Shown here: in pieces, positions 7,112-15,629 of the stretch
How positions within the stretch are numbered: the first letter of the stretch is position 1
Layout of the letters: each line of letters opens with the position of its first letter
Source: a virus
Length of the DNA: 37,750 nucleotides
Reading direction: 5' to 3' (one strand)
IMG/VR virus record: IMGVR_UViG_3300030098_001825
Location: 1-37,750 of that record
Position numbers and translations under genes: made by a program
The notes under the pieces: model-generated
What the model was told of the DNA's origin: nothing
Databases searched by the model: none
What the model saw: the letters and a program-made list of their open reading frames with translations, nothing else

Positions 7112-9505
7112 ATGAGGCAATTTCCAAGTCAAGTAGTTAGCGATGTAGAAAAATTAAGCTATGAGTATGGACTCAAAGTGGCTCAAGCTATAGAAGGAGA
7201 GTGGTTTGATAAAGAAAATTACTCTAATAGATACATACACAATAGGCATACTTTTCATAATTTGAGACTTTACGCTCGAGGAGAGCAACCAATACAGAAA
7301 TATAAAGATGAATTATCTATCAATGGTGATTTATCATATCTTAATTTAGATTGGAAACCCGTGCCAATCATACCGAAATTCGTAGATATCGTAGTAAACG
7401 GAATGGCTAATAGAACTTATGATATAAAAGCTTATTCTCAAGATCCTTACGGAGTCAGCAAAAGAACTGAATATATGAACGCTATCATGGAAGATATGCG
7501 TGGTAAAGAATTAAAAACTTTTGTTAAAGAGAAATTCGGTATGGATCTTTTTAAAACTCCCGTTGATTTATTACCAGATTCTCAAGAAGAATTAGATTTG
7601 CACATGCAGATTAATTATAAGCAAGCCGTAGAATTAGCCGAAGAGCAAGCTATAAACGTTTTGTTAGAGGGAAATAAATTTGAACTTACAAAGAAAAGAT
7701 TTTATTACGATCTTACTGTTTTAGGTATAGGTTCTGTAAAAACTACTTTTAATCCCTCTGATGGTGTTAAAGTAGAATATGTTGATCCCGCTAATTTAGT
7801 GTATTCATTTACAGATTCTCCATATTTTGATGATATATATTATGCTGGAGAAGTTAAGAATATACCTATTAATGAATTAGTCAAAGAATTTCCACATTTA
7901 GCAGATGAAAAAGATTTAGAAGAATTAGTAAAGCATAACAACCAAGAATTAGGTAAGTATCAGTCTTATAGAAAAGAAAATAAAGATAATAATAAAATAC
8001 AAGTTTTATATTTTAATTATAAAACTTTTATGAATCAAGTTTTTAAAGTAAAACAAACCGCTACTGGAGCGGATAAAGCTATAGAAAAAGATGATTCTTT
8101 TGATCCAGCAGATACAGTTAATTTTCAAAGATTAGCCTCTTCTATAGAATGCGTATATGAAGGCGCTTATATATTAGGAACTAACAAACTCATCAAGTGG
8201 GAAATGTCCAAAAATATGATGAGAAAGAAAAGTAATTTTAATAAAGTAAAACTAAATTACGCTATATGCGCGCCTAGAATGTATGAGGGCAGAATTGAAT
8301 CTTTAGTTAGCAGAATAACAGGTTTTGCAGACATGATACAATTAACGCATTTAAAAATACAACAAGTAATGTCTAGAATAACTCCTGACGGTGTTTATTT
8401 AGACGCTGATGGACTTGCTGAGATAGATTTAGGTAATGGAACAAATTACAATCCACAAGAAGCGTTAAATATGTTCTTTCAAACCGGTAGTGTTATAGGT
8501 AGATCATTTACCTCTGAAGGTGATATGAATCCTGGTAAAGTTCCTATTCAAGAAATATCAAGTGGAAGTGGAGGTCAGAAACTGCAATCTTTAATAGGTA
8601 ATTATAATTATTATCTACAAATGATAAGAGATACTACAGGATTAAACGAAGCTAGAGATGCTGCTAATCCAGATCCAAAGTCATTAGTAGGCGTACAAAA
8701 AATAGCCGCAGCAAATTCAAATACAGCCACGAGACATATATTGCAAGGTGGATTATATTTAGCTAAAGAAGTAGCGGAGCAATTATCATTAAAAATATCT
8801 GACATTATAGAATATTCTCCTTTAAAAACAAGCTTTATACAATCTTTAGGATATCACAACGTTGCTACGTTAGAAGAGATGTCTGAATTACATTTATATG
8901 ATTTCGGTATATTTATCGAACTATCTCCAGACGAAGAGGAAAAAGCTATGTTAGAAAATAATATACAGGCAGCAGTGGCTCAACAAGCTATAGAACTAGA
9001 AGACGCTATTGATCTTAGAGAAATTAAAAGTTTAAAATTAGCTAATCAATTATTAAAAATTAGAAGAAAAAAGAAACTACAAAAAGATCAAGAAATGCAA
9101 CAACAGAATATACAAGCGCAGTCACAGGCTAATATACAAGCACAGCAAGCTGCCGCAGAATCTGAAATGCAAAAACAGCAATCTATAGCTCAAACAAGTT
9201 TATTGTTAGAGCAATCTAAAACAGAATTAGATATAAAGAAACTTCATGCTGAAGCTGAGCTTAAAAAGCAATTAATGGCTTTAGAGTTCCAATACAATAT
9301 GCAACTTAAAGAAACTGAAGTTGGAGGAAAAAAACAAATGGAGCAACAAAAAGAAGATCGTAAAGACGAAAGAACAAAAATACAAGCTACACAACAAAGT
9401 GAACTTATAGACCAAAGACAAGGTAATTTACCAGCAAGAAATTTTGAATCAGCTAACGATAACTTAGGGGGTTTAGGAGATATGTCTGAGTTTGGTCCAA
9501 GGTAA
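7112..9505 (+). CDS. Portal protein
   Basis: A 797-residue protein starting one base after the terminase stop. The N-terminal and middle portions have the alternating helix/beta pattern of phage portals: KFVDIVVNGMANRTYDIKAY early, VEYVDPANLVYSFTDSPYF in the middle, and the stem/clip-like region around TGLNEARDAANPDPKSLVGV (about 509-529). The region from about 650 to 760 is a Gln/Ala/Lys-rich coiled coil (QQQNIQAQSQ), which in portals of this type extends into the capsid as a barrel. The portal is the dodecameric ring through which TerL pumps DNA and on which the ring proteins encoded downstream assemble. Synteny and length support the call strongly. Confidence 0.88.
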   Translation: MRQFPSQVVSDVEKLSYEYGLKVAQAIEGEWFDKENYSNRYIHNRHTFHNLRLYARGEQPIQKYKDELSINGDLSYLNLDWKPVPIIPKFVDIVVNGMANRTYDIKAYSQDPYGVSKRTEYMNAIMEDMRGKELKTFVKEKFGMDLFKTPVDLLPDSQEELDLHMQINYKQAVELAEEQAINVLLEGNKFELTKKRFYYDLTVLGIGSVKTTFNPSDGVKVEYVDPANLVYSFTDSPYFDDIYYAGEVKNIPINELVKEFPHLADEKDLEELVKHNNQELGKYQSYRKENKDNNKIQVLYFNYKTFMNQVFKVKQTATGADKAIEKDDSFDPADTVNFQRLASSIECVYEGAYILGTNKLIKWEMSKNMMRKKSNFNKVKLNYAICAPRMYEGRIESLVSRITGFADMIQLTHLKIQQVMSRITPDGVYLDADGLAEIDLGNGTNYNPQEALNMFFQTGSVIGRSFTSEGDMNPGKVPIQEISSGSGGQKLQSLIGNYNYYLQMIRDTTGLNEARDAANPDPKSLVGVQKIAAANSNTATRHILQGGLYLAKEVAEQLSLKISDIIEYSPLKTSFIQSLGYHNVATLEEMSELHLYDFGIFIELSPDEEEKAMLENNIQAAVAQQAIELEDAIDLREIKSLKLANQLLKIRRKKKLQKDQEMQQQNIQAQSQANIQAQQAAAESEMQKQQSIAQTSLLLEQSKTELDIKKLHAEAELKKQLMALEFQYNMQLKETEVGGKKQMEQQKEDRKDERTKIQATQQSELIDQRQGNLPARNFESANDNLGGLGDMSEFGPR

Positions 9506-9536
9506 ACAAAATTATTAACTATTATTATATTATATT

Positions 9537-10763
9537 ATGGCAAAAAAGAAAAAAGAAGAACCAGTCGTTGACAACGAAGTTGGTAAACTAAAAGTAAAAG
9601 AAAAACCAGAGGCACAACCTACAGAAAATGAAACTAAAGGTGATGTTACTAAGGTTAAAGCAAAAATGAAGCAAAAGGCTAAAGATTTAGAAACTGTAAC
9701 CAAAGTCAATCTAGACAAGCCAAAAGAAGAAGAAAAAACTGAATCTAAAGAAGATGTTATAACTGTAGATACAAAAGAGGATGTTAAACCTTTAGAAGAA
9801 GTTGTTGAAAAACCAACTGAAGAAACTAAAGAAATTGTAGAGATATCTGTAGATGAGGTTACGACGGAAGAAAAAATACAAGAAGTCGCGCAAGAAGTTG
9901 ATAGCGCTATAACTAAATCAATAGAAACTGGGAAAGATCTTCCAGATAATATTCAAAAGTTAGTAGACTTTATGGATGAAACTGGAGGAGATATAGAAGA
10001 TTACGTTAAACTAAATCAAGATTATTCTGAAATGGATAATGATACTTTACTTAGAAACTTCTATCAACAAACTAGACCTCATTTAGATCAAGAAGAAATT
10101 GAATTTCTAATGGAAGATCAATTTTCTTTTGACACAGAAATGGATGACAATAAAGATATTAAAAGAAAAAAATTAGCTTTGAAGGAGCAAGTTGCCCAAG
10201 CGAAGCAACACTTGGAAAGTGTAAAATCCAAATATTATGAAGATATTAAAAGCGGAGGTAAATTAACTCAAGAGCAACAAAATGCAATTGATTTCTTCAA
10301 CAAGTACAACATGGAATCGGAAGAATCTCAAAAGATTATAGAAGAGCAATCCAATACTTTTGTTAATAAAACTAATCAATTATTCAACGATAAATTCAAA
10401 GGTTTTGAATATAATATTGGAGATAAAAAGTTTAGAATTAACGTTAATAATGTTAACAAAGTGAAAGACACTCAAAGCGATATTAATAACTTTATCAAAA
10501 AGTTTTTGAATAAAGATAATTTAATGGAAGATGCGAGTGGTTATCATAAATCTTTGTACACAGCGATGAATGCTGATATAGTGGCAAATCATTTCTACGA
10601 GCAAGGAAAAGCAGACGCATTAAAAGAAAGTATTGCTAAATCTAAAAATGTTAATATGGACCCTAGACAATCTCACGCTGAGAATGTAAATACTAGCGGT
10701 ATAAAAGTAAGAGCATTAAACGATGATGGACCTGATTTCAAATTTAAAATTAAAAACAAATAA
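9537..10763 (+). CDS. Scaffold-like protein preceding the capsid gene
   Basis: A 408-residue protein with an extremely Lys/Glu-rich N-terminus (1-120) and a helical acidic body: FMDETGGDIEDYVKLNQDYS, LEQ-type helices around 190-240, and a basic C-terminal tail ending FKFKIKNK. Lack of an enzyme motif, high helical content, charge and the position immediately before the major capsid gene match phage scaffolding proteins, which template procapsid assembly and leave before DNA entry. The start is preceded by an A/T-only leader and reads ATGGCA. Function is inferred from context and composition. Confidence 0.6.
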   Translation: MAKKKKEEPVVDNEVGKLKVKEKPEAQPTENETKGDVTKVKAKMKQKAKDLETVTKVNLDKPKEEEKTESKEDVITVDTKEDVKPLEEVVEKPTEETKEIVEISVDEVTTEEKIQEVAQEVDSAITKSIETGKDLPDNIQKLVDFMDETGGDIEDYVKLNQDYSEMDNDTLLRNFYQQTRPHLDQEEIEFLMEDQFSFDTEMDDNKDIKRKKLALKEQVAQAKQHLESVKSKYYEDIKSGGKLTQEQQNAIDFFNKYNMESEESQKIIEEQSNTFVNKTNQLFNDKFKGFEYNIGDKKFRINVNNVNKVKDTQSDINNFIKKFLNKDNLMEDASGYHKSLYTAMNADIVANHFYEQGKADALKESIAKSKNVNMDPRQSHAENVNTSGIKVRALNDDGPDFKFKIKNK

Positions 10764-10784
10764 CAAATTTAAAAATTAAAAATT
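10764..10784 (+). promoter_or_regulatory. A/T-only translation leader of the capsid gene
   Basis: All 21 bases between the scaffold stop and the capsid ATG are A or T except the first C, with two AAAAATT units directly before ATGGCA. No Shine-Dalgarno sequence is present. Bacteroidota ribosomes rely on A-rich, unstructured leaders, so this probably is the ribosome entry site of the most highly expressed gene in the window. Confidence 0.4.
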
Positions 10785-12308
10785 ATGGCAATTACTGCAG
10801 CAGATAATTTGAATAGTGTTCCAGCTTCAGGTAAGCAAACATTATCATCAAATTATTTAGATTTAACGGGCACAACAGCATCAACAAACTGGGCCCAACA
10901 ATATGTACCAGAGCTTATGGAGAAAGAAGCTGAGGTTTTCGGACCAAGAACTATTTCAGGTTTCTTATCACAAGTAGGCGCTGAAGAGCCGATGGCGGCT
11001 GATCAAGTAGTATGGTCTGAACAAGGTAGGTTACACCTGTCTTATTTAGGTCATGTACATAGTACTAACGGTGGTATCGATGGAGCTGGTACAGGTACAG
11101 CGACTTCGCAACTTGATATTATATCTGACATCGATGGTAACACTGATGTAGCTTCTGGAAATCACGGTATTAGAGTAAATGATACTATTGTAATTTCTGA
11201 CCCAACAAATGGAGTTGTAAAATGTTTAGTTGTAAAAGTTGCTACAGATAGAATTGATGTAGCTCCTTATACAGCAGCGACGCTTTCAGGAACAACTTCT
11301 GGATCGGCAACAACTATATTAGTTTATGGTTCTGAATACATCAAAGGAGTAGGTTACTACGAAGCTGATGGAATCACTACAGGTGGTACAGCTAACTCAA
11401 GAGGTGCTAATGAGCCTGCTTTCAAATCATTCCAGAATAAACCAATCATAATTAAAGATTACTACGAAGTATCAGGTTCTGATACAGCTAGAATCGGTTG
11501 GGTTGAGGTTACTTCTGAAGGTGGTGCTAATGGATATTTATGGTATCTAAAAGCTGAAGCTGACACAAGAGCACGTTTTACTGATTACTTAGAAATGTCA
11601 ATGCTTGAGGCTGAGAAAACAGCTGGAGCTTCTTTGGCTAATTTAGCTGGTGTATCTTACGAAACAACTGATACACTTCCACACGGTACTGAAGGTTTAT
11701 TTGCTGCTATCGAAGATAGAGGTAATTTAACTTCAGGTGTTACTGGTGTTAACGCTGCTACTGACTTATCTGAGTTCGATGCTATCTTAGCTGAATTCGA
11801 CAAGCAAGGAGCTATTGAAGAAAATATGATGTTTGTAAATAGAGCTACGTCTCTAGCTATGGATGACATGTTAGCTTCAATGAATTCTTACGGAGCTGGT
11901 GGTACTTCTTATGGAGTATTTAACAACTCGGAAGATATGGCACTTAATCTAGGTTTCTCTGGATTCCGTAGAGGTTCTTATGATTTCTACAAATCTGACT
12001 TTAGATACTTAAATGACTTAGCTACTAGAGGTGGTATAAACGCTACTGCTGGAGCTAACGCGATCAGAGGGGTTATTGTCCCAGCTGGTACATCTACTGT
12101 TTACGATCAAATGTTAGGTAAAAATCTTAAGAGACCATTCTTACACGTTCGTTATAGAGCTTCACAAACTGACGATAGAAGAATGAAAACTTGGGTTACT
12201 GGTTCAGTTGGAGCTGCTACATCTGCTTTAGATGCAATGCAAATCCACATGTTATCAGAAAGATGTTTAATCGTTCAAGGTGCTAACAACTTTATGTTAA
12301 TGAAGTAA
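10785..12308 (+). CDS. Major capsid protein
   Basis: A 507-residue protein with the usual layout of an HK97-fold capsid subunit in this phage group: an N-terminal arm (ASTNWAQQYVPELMEKEAEV), an E-loop-like segment (EEPMAADQVVWSEQGRLHLSY), a beta-rich insertion at about 90-190 (GIRVNDTIVISDPTNGVV to VYGSEYIKGVGYY), helical P-domain segments (ARFTDYLEMSMLEAEKTAGA) and A-domain sequence to the C-terminus (HMLSERCLIVQGANNFMLMK). It follows the scaffold gene and is followed by a strong terminator. Compared with its neighbours it uses more C-ending Phe, Asn and Asp codons, consistent with very high expression. Confidence 0.88.
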   Translation: MAITAADNLNSVPASGKQTLSSNYLDLTGTTASTNWAQQYVPELMEKEAEVFGPRTISGFLSQVGAEEPMAADQVVWSEQGRLHLSYLGHVHSTNGGIDGAGTGTATSQLDIISDIDGNTDVASGNHGIRVNDTIVISDPTNGVVKCLVVKVATDRIDVAPYTAATLSGTTSGSATTILVYGSEYIKGVGYYEADGITTGGTANSRGANEPAFKSFQNKPIIIKDYYEVSGSDTARIGWVEVTSEGGANGYLWYLKAEADTRARFTDYLEMSMLEAEKTAGASLANLAGVSYETTDTLPHGTEGLFAAIEDRGNLTSGVTGVNAATDLSEFDAILAEFDKQGAIEENMMFVNRATSLAMDDMLASMNSYGAGGTSYGVFNNSEDMALNLGFSGFRRGSYDFYKSDFRYLNDLATRGGINATAGANAIRGVIVPAGTSTVYDQMLGKNLKRPFLHVRYRASQTDDRRMKTWVTGSVGAATSALDAMQIHMLSERCLIVQGANNFMLMK

Positions 12309-12321
12309 GCATTTATATTTT

Positions 12322-12360
12322 AAAGAGTCGGGGCTTCGGCCTCGACCCTTTATTTTTATT
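12322..12360 (+). terminator. Rho-independent terminator after the capsid gene
   Basis: A GC-rich hairpin stands out from the AT-rich background. The 5' arm AAAGAGTCGGGGC (12322-12334) and 3' arm GCCTCGACCCTTT (12339-12351) are joined by a TTCG tetraloop. The stem is nearly perfect, with one G-U pair and one A-C mismatch, and is followed by TATTTTTATT. It probably ends or attenuates the capsid transcript and may protect its 3' end. Confidence 0.88.
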
Positions 12361-12381
12361 AATTTTATTATATATTATATT

Positions 12382-13230
12382 ATGGCAAAAAAACAAAAAA
12401 CAGAAAAGGTAGAGGTACAAGAACCTCAAATTCAAGAAGAGGTAGTTGTTGAAACTCCTCCGGTTGTAGAACAACCAAAAGCAAGAGAAAGAAAAAAATC
12501 AAAAGATGAATGGGAGATAAAAGATAGAATGTACTTTTTAAAAGGTGGTAAAAAACCACTTTCTAGATCTATCAAATCTGCTAACATATATTGGTTTGAC
12601 GAAGAAAAAGGTTATGAAAGAGAATTAAAATATTGTCAAAATCAAAAAACTCCTTTTGTAGATGAAATGAAAGGTGATCAAAGATTAGAACATATTATAT
12701 TTAGATCTGGTAATTTATTCGTAGAAAAAGAAAAAACAACTTTACAAAAATTATTAACTTTATATCATCCGCATAAAGGAAGTATATACGAAGAATATCA
12801 ACCTGCAAAATTAGCTGCAGAAGAAATAGATATTTTAGAAATGCAAGTGGAAGCTTTAGTAGCTGCTAGAAACGTAGATATAGACATGGCAGAAGCTATT
12901 ATGAGAGCAGAGATCGGTTCTGAGGTATCTAATTTGAGTTCTAAGGAGCTTAGACGTGATTTATTACTATTTGCTAAGAGTAATCCTAAACTGTTCTTAG
13001 AACTTGCGGACGATGAAAATGTAATGTTGAGAAACTTTGGTATTAGAGCTGTTGAAAACGGTATATTAAGACTATCATCTGATCAAAGAAACTTCTTATG
13101 GGGAAGTAATGGTAGAAAATTAATGACAATACCATTTGATGAGCATCCATATACTGCTTTAGCACATTGGTTTAAGACCGATGAAGGTATGGAAATATAT
13201 TCAAATATAGAAAAAAGATTAAACAATTAA
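12382..13230 (+). CDS. Unknown protein between capsid and connector genes
   Basis: A 282-residue protein. Residues 1-45 are low-complexity Lys/Glu/Val/Pro-rich (VVVETPPVVEQPKARERKK), followed by a compact body with KDRMYFLKGGKKPLSRSIKS, a middle segment ending in TLYHPHKG, and helices around ILEMQVEALVAARNVDID and LRRDLLLFAKSNPKLFLELA. It has no signal peptide, membrane segment or catalytic motif that I recognise. The same kind of protein is seen next to capsid genes of uncultured marine phages, suggesting a head-related structural or assembly role. It stands as its own unit between two GC-rich hairpins, so its dosage may be set independently of its neighbours. Confidence 0.7.
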   Translation: MAKKQKTEKVEVQEPQIQEEVVVETPPVVEQPKARERKKSKDEWEIKDRMYFLKGGKKPLSRSIKSANIYWFDEEKGYERELKYCQNQKTPFVDEMKGDQRLEHIIFRSGNLFVEKEKTTLQKLLTLYHPHKGSIYEEYQPAKLAAEEIDILEMQVEALVAARNVDIDMAEAIMRAEIGSEVSNLSSKELRRDLLLFAKSNPKLFLELADDENVMLRNFGIRAVENGILRLSSDQRNFLWGSNGRKLMTIPFDEHPYTALAHWFKTDEGMEIYSNIEKRLNN

Positions 13231-13236
13231 TCAAAC

Positions 13237-13274
13237 TGTAGAGCGGTCGCCCTACGGGGCGATCGTAAACTACA
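13237..13274 (+). other. GC-rich hairpin with TACG loop between virion genes
   Basis: Inner stem CGGTCGCCC (13244-13252) pairs with GGGCGATCG (13257-13265) around a TACG tetraloop; the only non-Watson-Crick pair is G-T. An outer stem TGTAG/CTACA (13237-13241 with 13270-13274) extends it across a small internal loop. No T-tract follows on the + strand (AATTAAAAAAATATT instead), so it is not a canonical terminator; an RNA stability or processing element, or a weak terminator, is possible. It lies 7 bases after one stop and 15 bases before the next start. Confidence 0.75.
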
Positions 13275-13289
13275 AATTAAAAAAATATT

Positions 13290-14027
13290 ATGGCAATAAG
13301 TATAGATACGGTATATCAAAGAGTTTTAGTTTTGTCTAATAAAGAACAAAGAGGATATATAACTCCGCAAGAGTTTAATTTATTAGCTAATCAAGCTCAA
13401 ATGGATATTTTCGAGCAATACTTTTATGATTTAAATCAATTTATGAGAGTAGCTGGCAACGATACGTCACATGCTAACATGGTTAATATATTAGAAGAAA
13501 AAATTGGTATTTTTGAAGATAGTCAATCGGTTACAAGGTTTGACACTGATGAACCAAATGAAGTTTTTGTTTACAATTTAACCGCGGCAATACCTCGTTT
13601 ATACAGAATTAGCAACGTAAGAGTTTATAGACACTGGCAGTGGAGAATGGTGGAAAAAGTTAGTAGAAAGGAAATGTTTCAAAATCAATTAGGCTCATTA
13701 ACTAGACCTTCTTCTACTCGTCCCACGTATACGTTAGATCAACCCGGCGTGGACTTGCTATTAAGACTTCAACATGATGCAGACGAGAGTATAACAATAG
13801 ATTATATTAAAAGACCTGTTCAAGTAAATTGGGGCTTCACAATGGTGAATGACGTGGCTATGTATGATGGAGGTGCTACAACTGTTGATTTTGAATTACA
13901 TGATTCTGAAGAAACAGATTTGGTTTATAAAATATTAGCATTAGCTGGTATCACTATAAAGGATCAAGGTCTTTATGGAATAGCAGAGAAAGAAGAAGTA
14001 AAAGGTATTCAACAAGAAAAATTATAA
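13290..14027 (+). CDS. Head-tail ring (connector) protein
   Basis: A 245-residue protein starting MAISIDTVYQRVLVLSNKEQ and continuing RGYITPQEFNLLANQAQMDI, a helical opening I associate with a conserved connector/ring protein of Bacteroidota podoviruses including crAss-like phages. A beta-rich centre (LYRISNVRVYRHWQWRMVEK, then SITIDYIKRPVQVNWGF) is followed by helices, ending in GIQQEKL. Rings of such proteins stack below the portal and join it to the nozzle. It lies after the capsid region and 3 bases before a second connector gene, in the expected order. Assignment rests on remembered family pattern and synteny. Confidence 0.65.
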   Translation: MAISIDTVYQRVLVLSNKEQRGYITPQEFNLLANQAQMDIFEQYFYDLNQFMRVAGNDTSHANMVNILEEKIGIFEDSQSVTRFDTDEPNEVFVYNLTAAIPRLYRISNVRVYRHWQWRMVEKVSRKEMFQNQLGSLTRPSSTRPTYTLDQPGVDLLLRLQHDADESITIDYIKRPVQVNWGFTMVNDVAMYDGGATTVDFELHDSEETDLVYKILALAGITIKDQGLYGIAEKEEVKGIQQEKL

Positions 14028-14030
14028 TAA

Positions 14031-15626
14031 ATGGGATTATTAGACGATGAAACATTCACGAATTATCAAACGCCGAGAAGTTATTATCAGGGGTTAAAAC
14101 ATGGAACTTATCAATTTGTTTCTTTAGAAGATATTATAAATCAATTTATGGTTGTATATGTAGGTGAAGAAAAAGTAATATCCAATGTAAAAAGAGTAGA
14201 CGTTGCTTTTCATGCACAAAGAGCATTAAGAGAACTATCCTTTGATACTTTTAAATCAGTAAAATCTTTTGAGATAGAACTTCCACCTTCTTTAACAATG
14301 ATACTGCCACAGGATTATGTGAATTATACACAAATATCTTGGTCTGATGGAAATGGTATTAAACGTCCTCTTTATCCAACTTCACTTACTTCTAATCCAT
14401 TTAAAATCCAACAAGAATCAGACGGAAGTTATGAATTTACTCCAAATTGGGAGCTTTTACAAAACAATGATTTTGCAACAGGTGACATTTCTAGTTGGTC
14501 TAAAACTAACCAAAGTAGTTACAACCCTCCTAATGCAGGATCATCAAATAGAATATTTGTTGATAATGAGAGAGCTGCTTTTCAATCAGTTCCTACGTTA
14601 CAGAATGTTGTTACAAATCCAGCAACTACCCCAGGAAAAGCTAATGGAGTTGATGGTATTATACTAGCTATTTGGCAACCAATTGACGTTAGAAACGTAC
14701 AAGAGTTAAATATGTCCGCAACAGGAGAATCAGCTGCAGGTATTTACAATTCAGCTTCTAGTGGTACTCTTAGTGACGCTGGTAGACTTTGGTTTGGTGT
14801 TAGCTCAACAGAACCTACGCCGTATACTAATCCAGATCCAAATCACGCAAAACCTTCTTTTAATATAAACCCTCCTGATTTAGGAAACATTGAATGGTAT
14901 GACGGAGATGATGTAGCTAGTGAAAAATCTATGGATGTTGATGTTTCTAATTATGAAACAGTATGGGTTATTGTAAGTTCTTATACTCAATTTAGAGATC
15001 TTACTTATGACGCAACAACAGATACTATGTTAGGATTTTCTAATAAAACTCTTAATAATGGTACTATCAAATACAATCATTTTTATGATGGTAATTACGC
15101 TACTAATTATATTGGAGAAATATCTGTTACTTCAGAGTCGAACGAGGAATTAATTTTATCAGAATCTACTACTTGGACTAAGTACTCTAATGATACTACA
15201 GCCGCAACTAACGACGCTTTCGCGTACAATCATGATACAGATATTTATGATTTAAATATAGGTCAAAGATACGGAATGGATCCGGCTCTATCTCAAGCTA
15301 ATGGATCTTTCTTTATTGATGAAGTTAGAGGATTAATTAATTTTAGCTCTAATATTAACGGAAAAAATGTGATATTAGATTATATAAGCGATAGTCTTGG
15401 AACTGACGAGGAGATGCAGGTTCATAAATTTGCAGAGGACGCTATGTATAAATGGATTACTCATGCGGTACTTTCTACTAGATTTAATACTCCAGAATAT
15501 GTAATACAACGGTGGAAGAAAGAGAAATTCGCTGCTACTCGTCAAGCAAAATTAAGATTATCAAATATTAAACCACGCGAGATAACTCAAATACTAAGAG
15601 GAAAATCAAAACGTATAAAACACTAA
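14031..15626 (+). CDS. Ring/adaptor protein with a large beta-rich insertion
   Basis: A 531-residue protein. The N-terminal part (about 1-138: LEDIINQFMVVYVGEEKVIS, VAFHAQRALRELSFDTF) and the C-terminal part (about 376-531: GSFFIDEVRGLINFSSN, MQVHKFAEDAMYKWITHAVL, IKPREITQILRGKSKRIKH) look like one conserved head-tail adaptor family. Between them lies about 235 residues of Ser/Thr/Asn-rich beta sequence starting NNDFATGDISSW (145-156), reminiscent of carbohydrate-binding jelly rolls. Without it the protein would be about 300 residues, which I recall as the usual family size. It starts 3 bases after the previous stop and ends 3 bases before the nozzle gene. Confidence 0.68.
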   Translation: MGLLDDETFTNYQTPRSYYQGLKHGTYQFVSLEDIINQFMVVYVGEEKVISNVKRVDVAFHAQRALRELSFDTFKSVKSFEIELPPSLTMILPQDYVNYTQISWSDGNGIKRPLYPTSLTSNPFKIQQESDGSYEFTPNWELLQNNDFATGDISSWSKTNQSSYNPPNAGSSNRIFVDNERAAFQSVPTLQNVVTNPATTPGKANGVDGIILAIWQPIDVRNVQELNMSATGESAAGIYNSASSGTLSDAGRLWFGVSSTEPTPYTNPDPNHAKPSFNINPPDLGNIEWYDGDDVASEKSMDVDVSNYETVWVIVSSYTQFRDLTYDATTDTMLGFSNKTLNNGTIKYNHFYDGNYATNYIGEISVTSESNEELILSESTTWTKYSNDTTAATNDAFAYNHDTDIYDLNIGQRYGMDPALSQANGSFFIDEVRGLINFSSNINGKNVILDYISDSLGTDEEMQVHKFAEDAMYKWITHAVLSTRFNTPEYVIQRWKKEKFAATRQAKLRLSNIKPREITQILRGKSKRIKH

Positions 15627-15629
15627 TAT

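Noticed and set aside
13237-13274. Second hairpin as a classical rho-independent terminator
   Set aside because: The stem is strong, but the bases following it on the + strand are A-rich, not a T-tract, so it is listed as an unassigned hairpin.
14347-14667. Plus-strand 106-codon frame inside the adaptor gene, and the 71-codon frame at 28040-28255
   Set aside because: They lie in another frame of long, well supported genes and show low-complexity Leu-rich sequence with no recognisable pattern.
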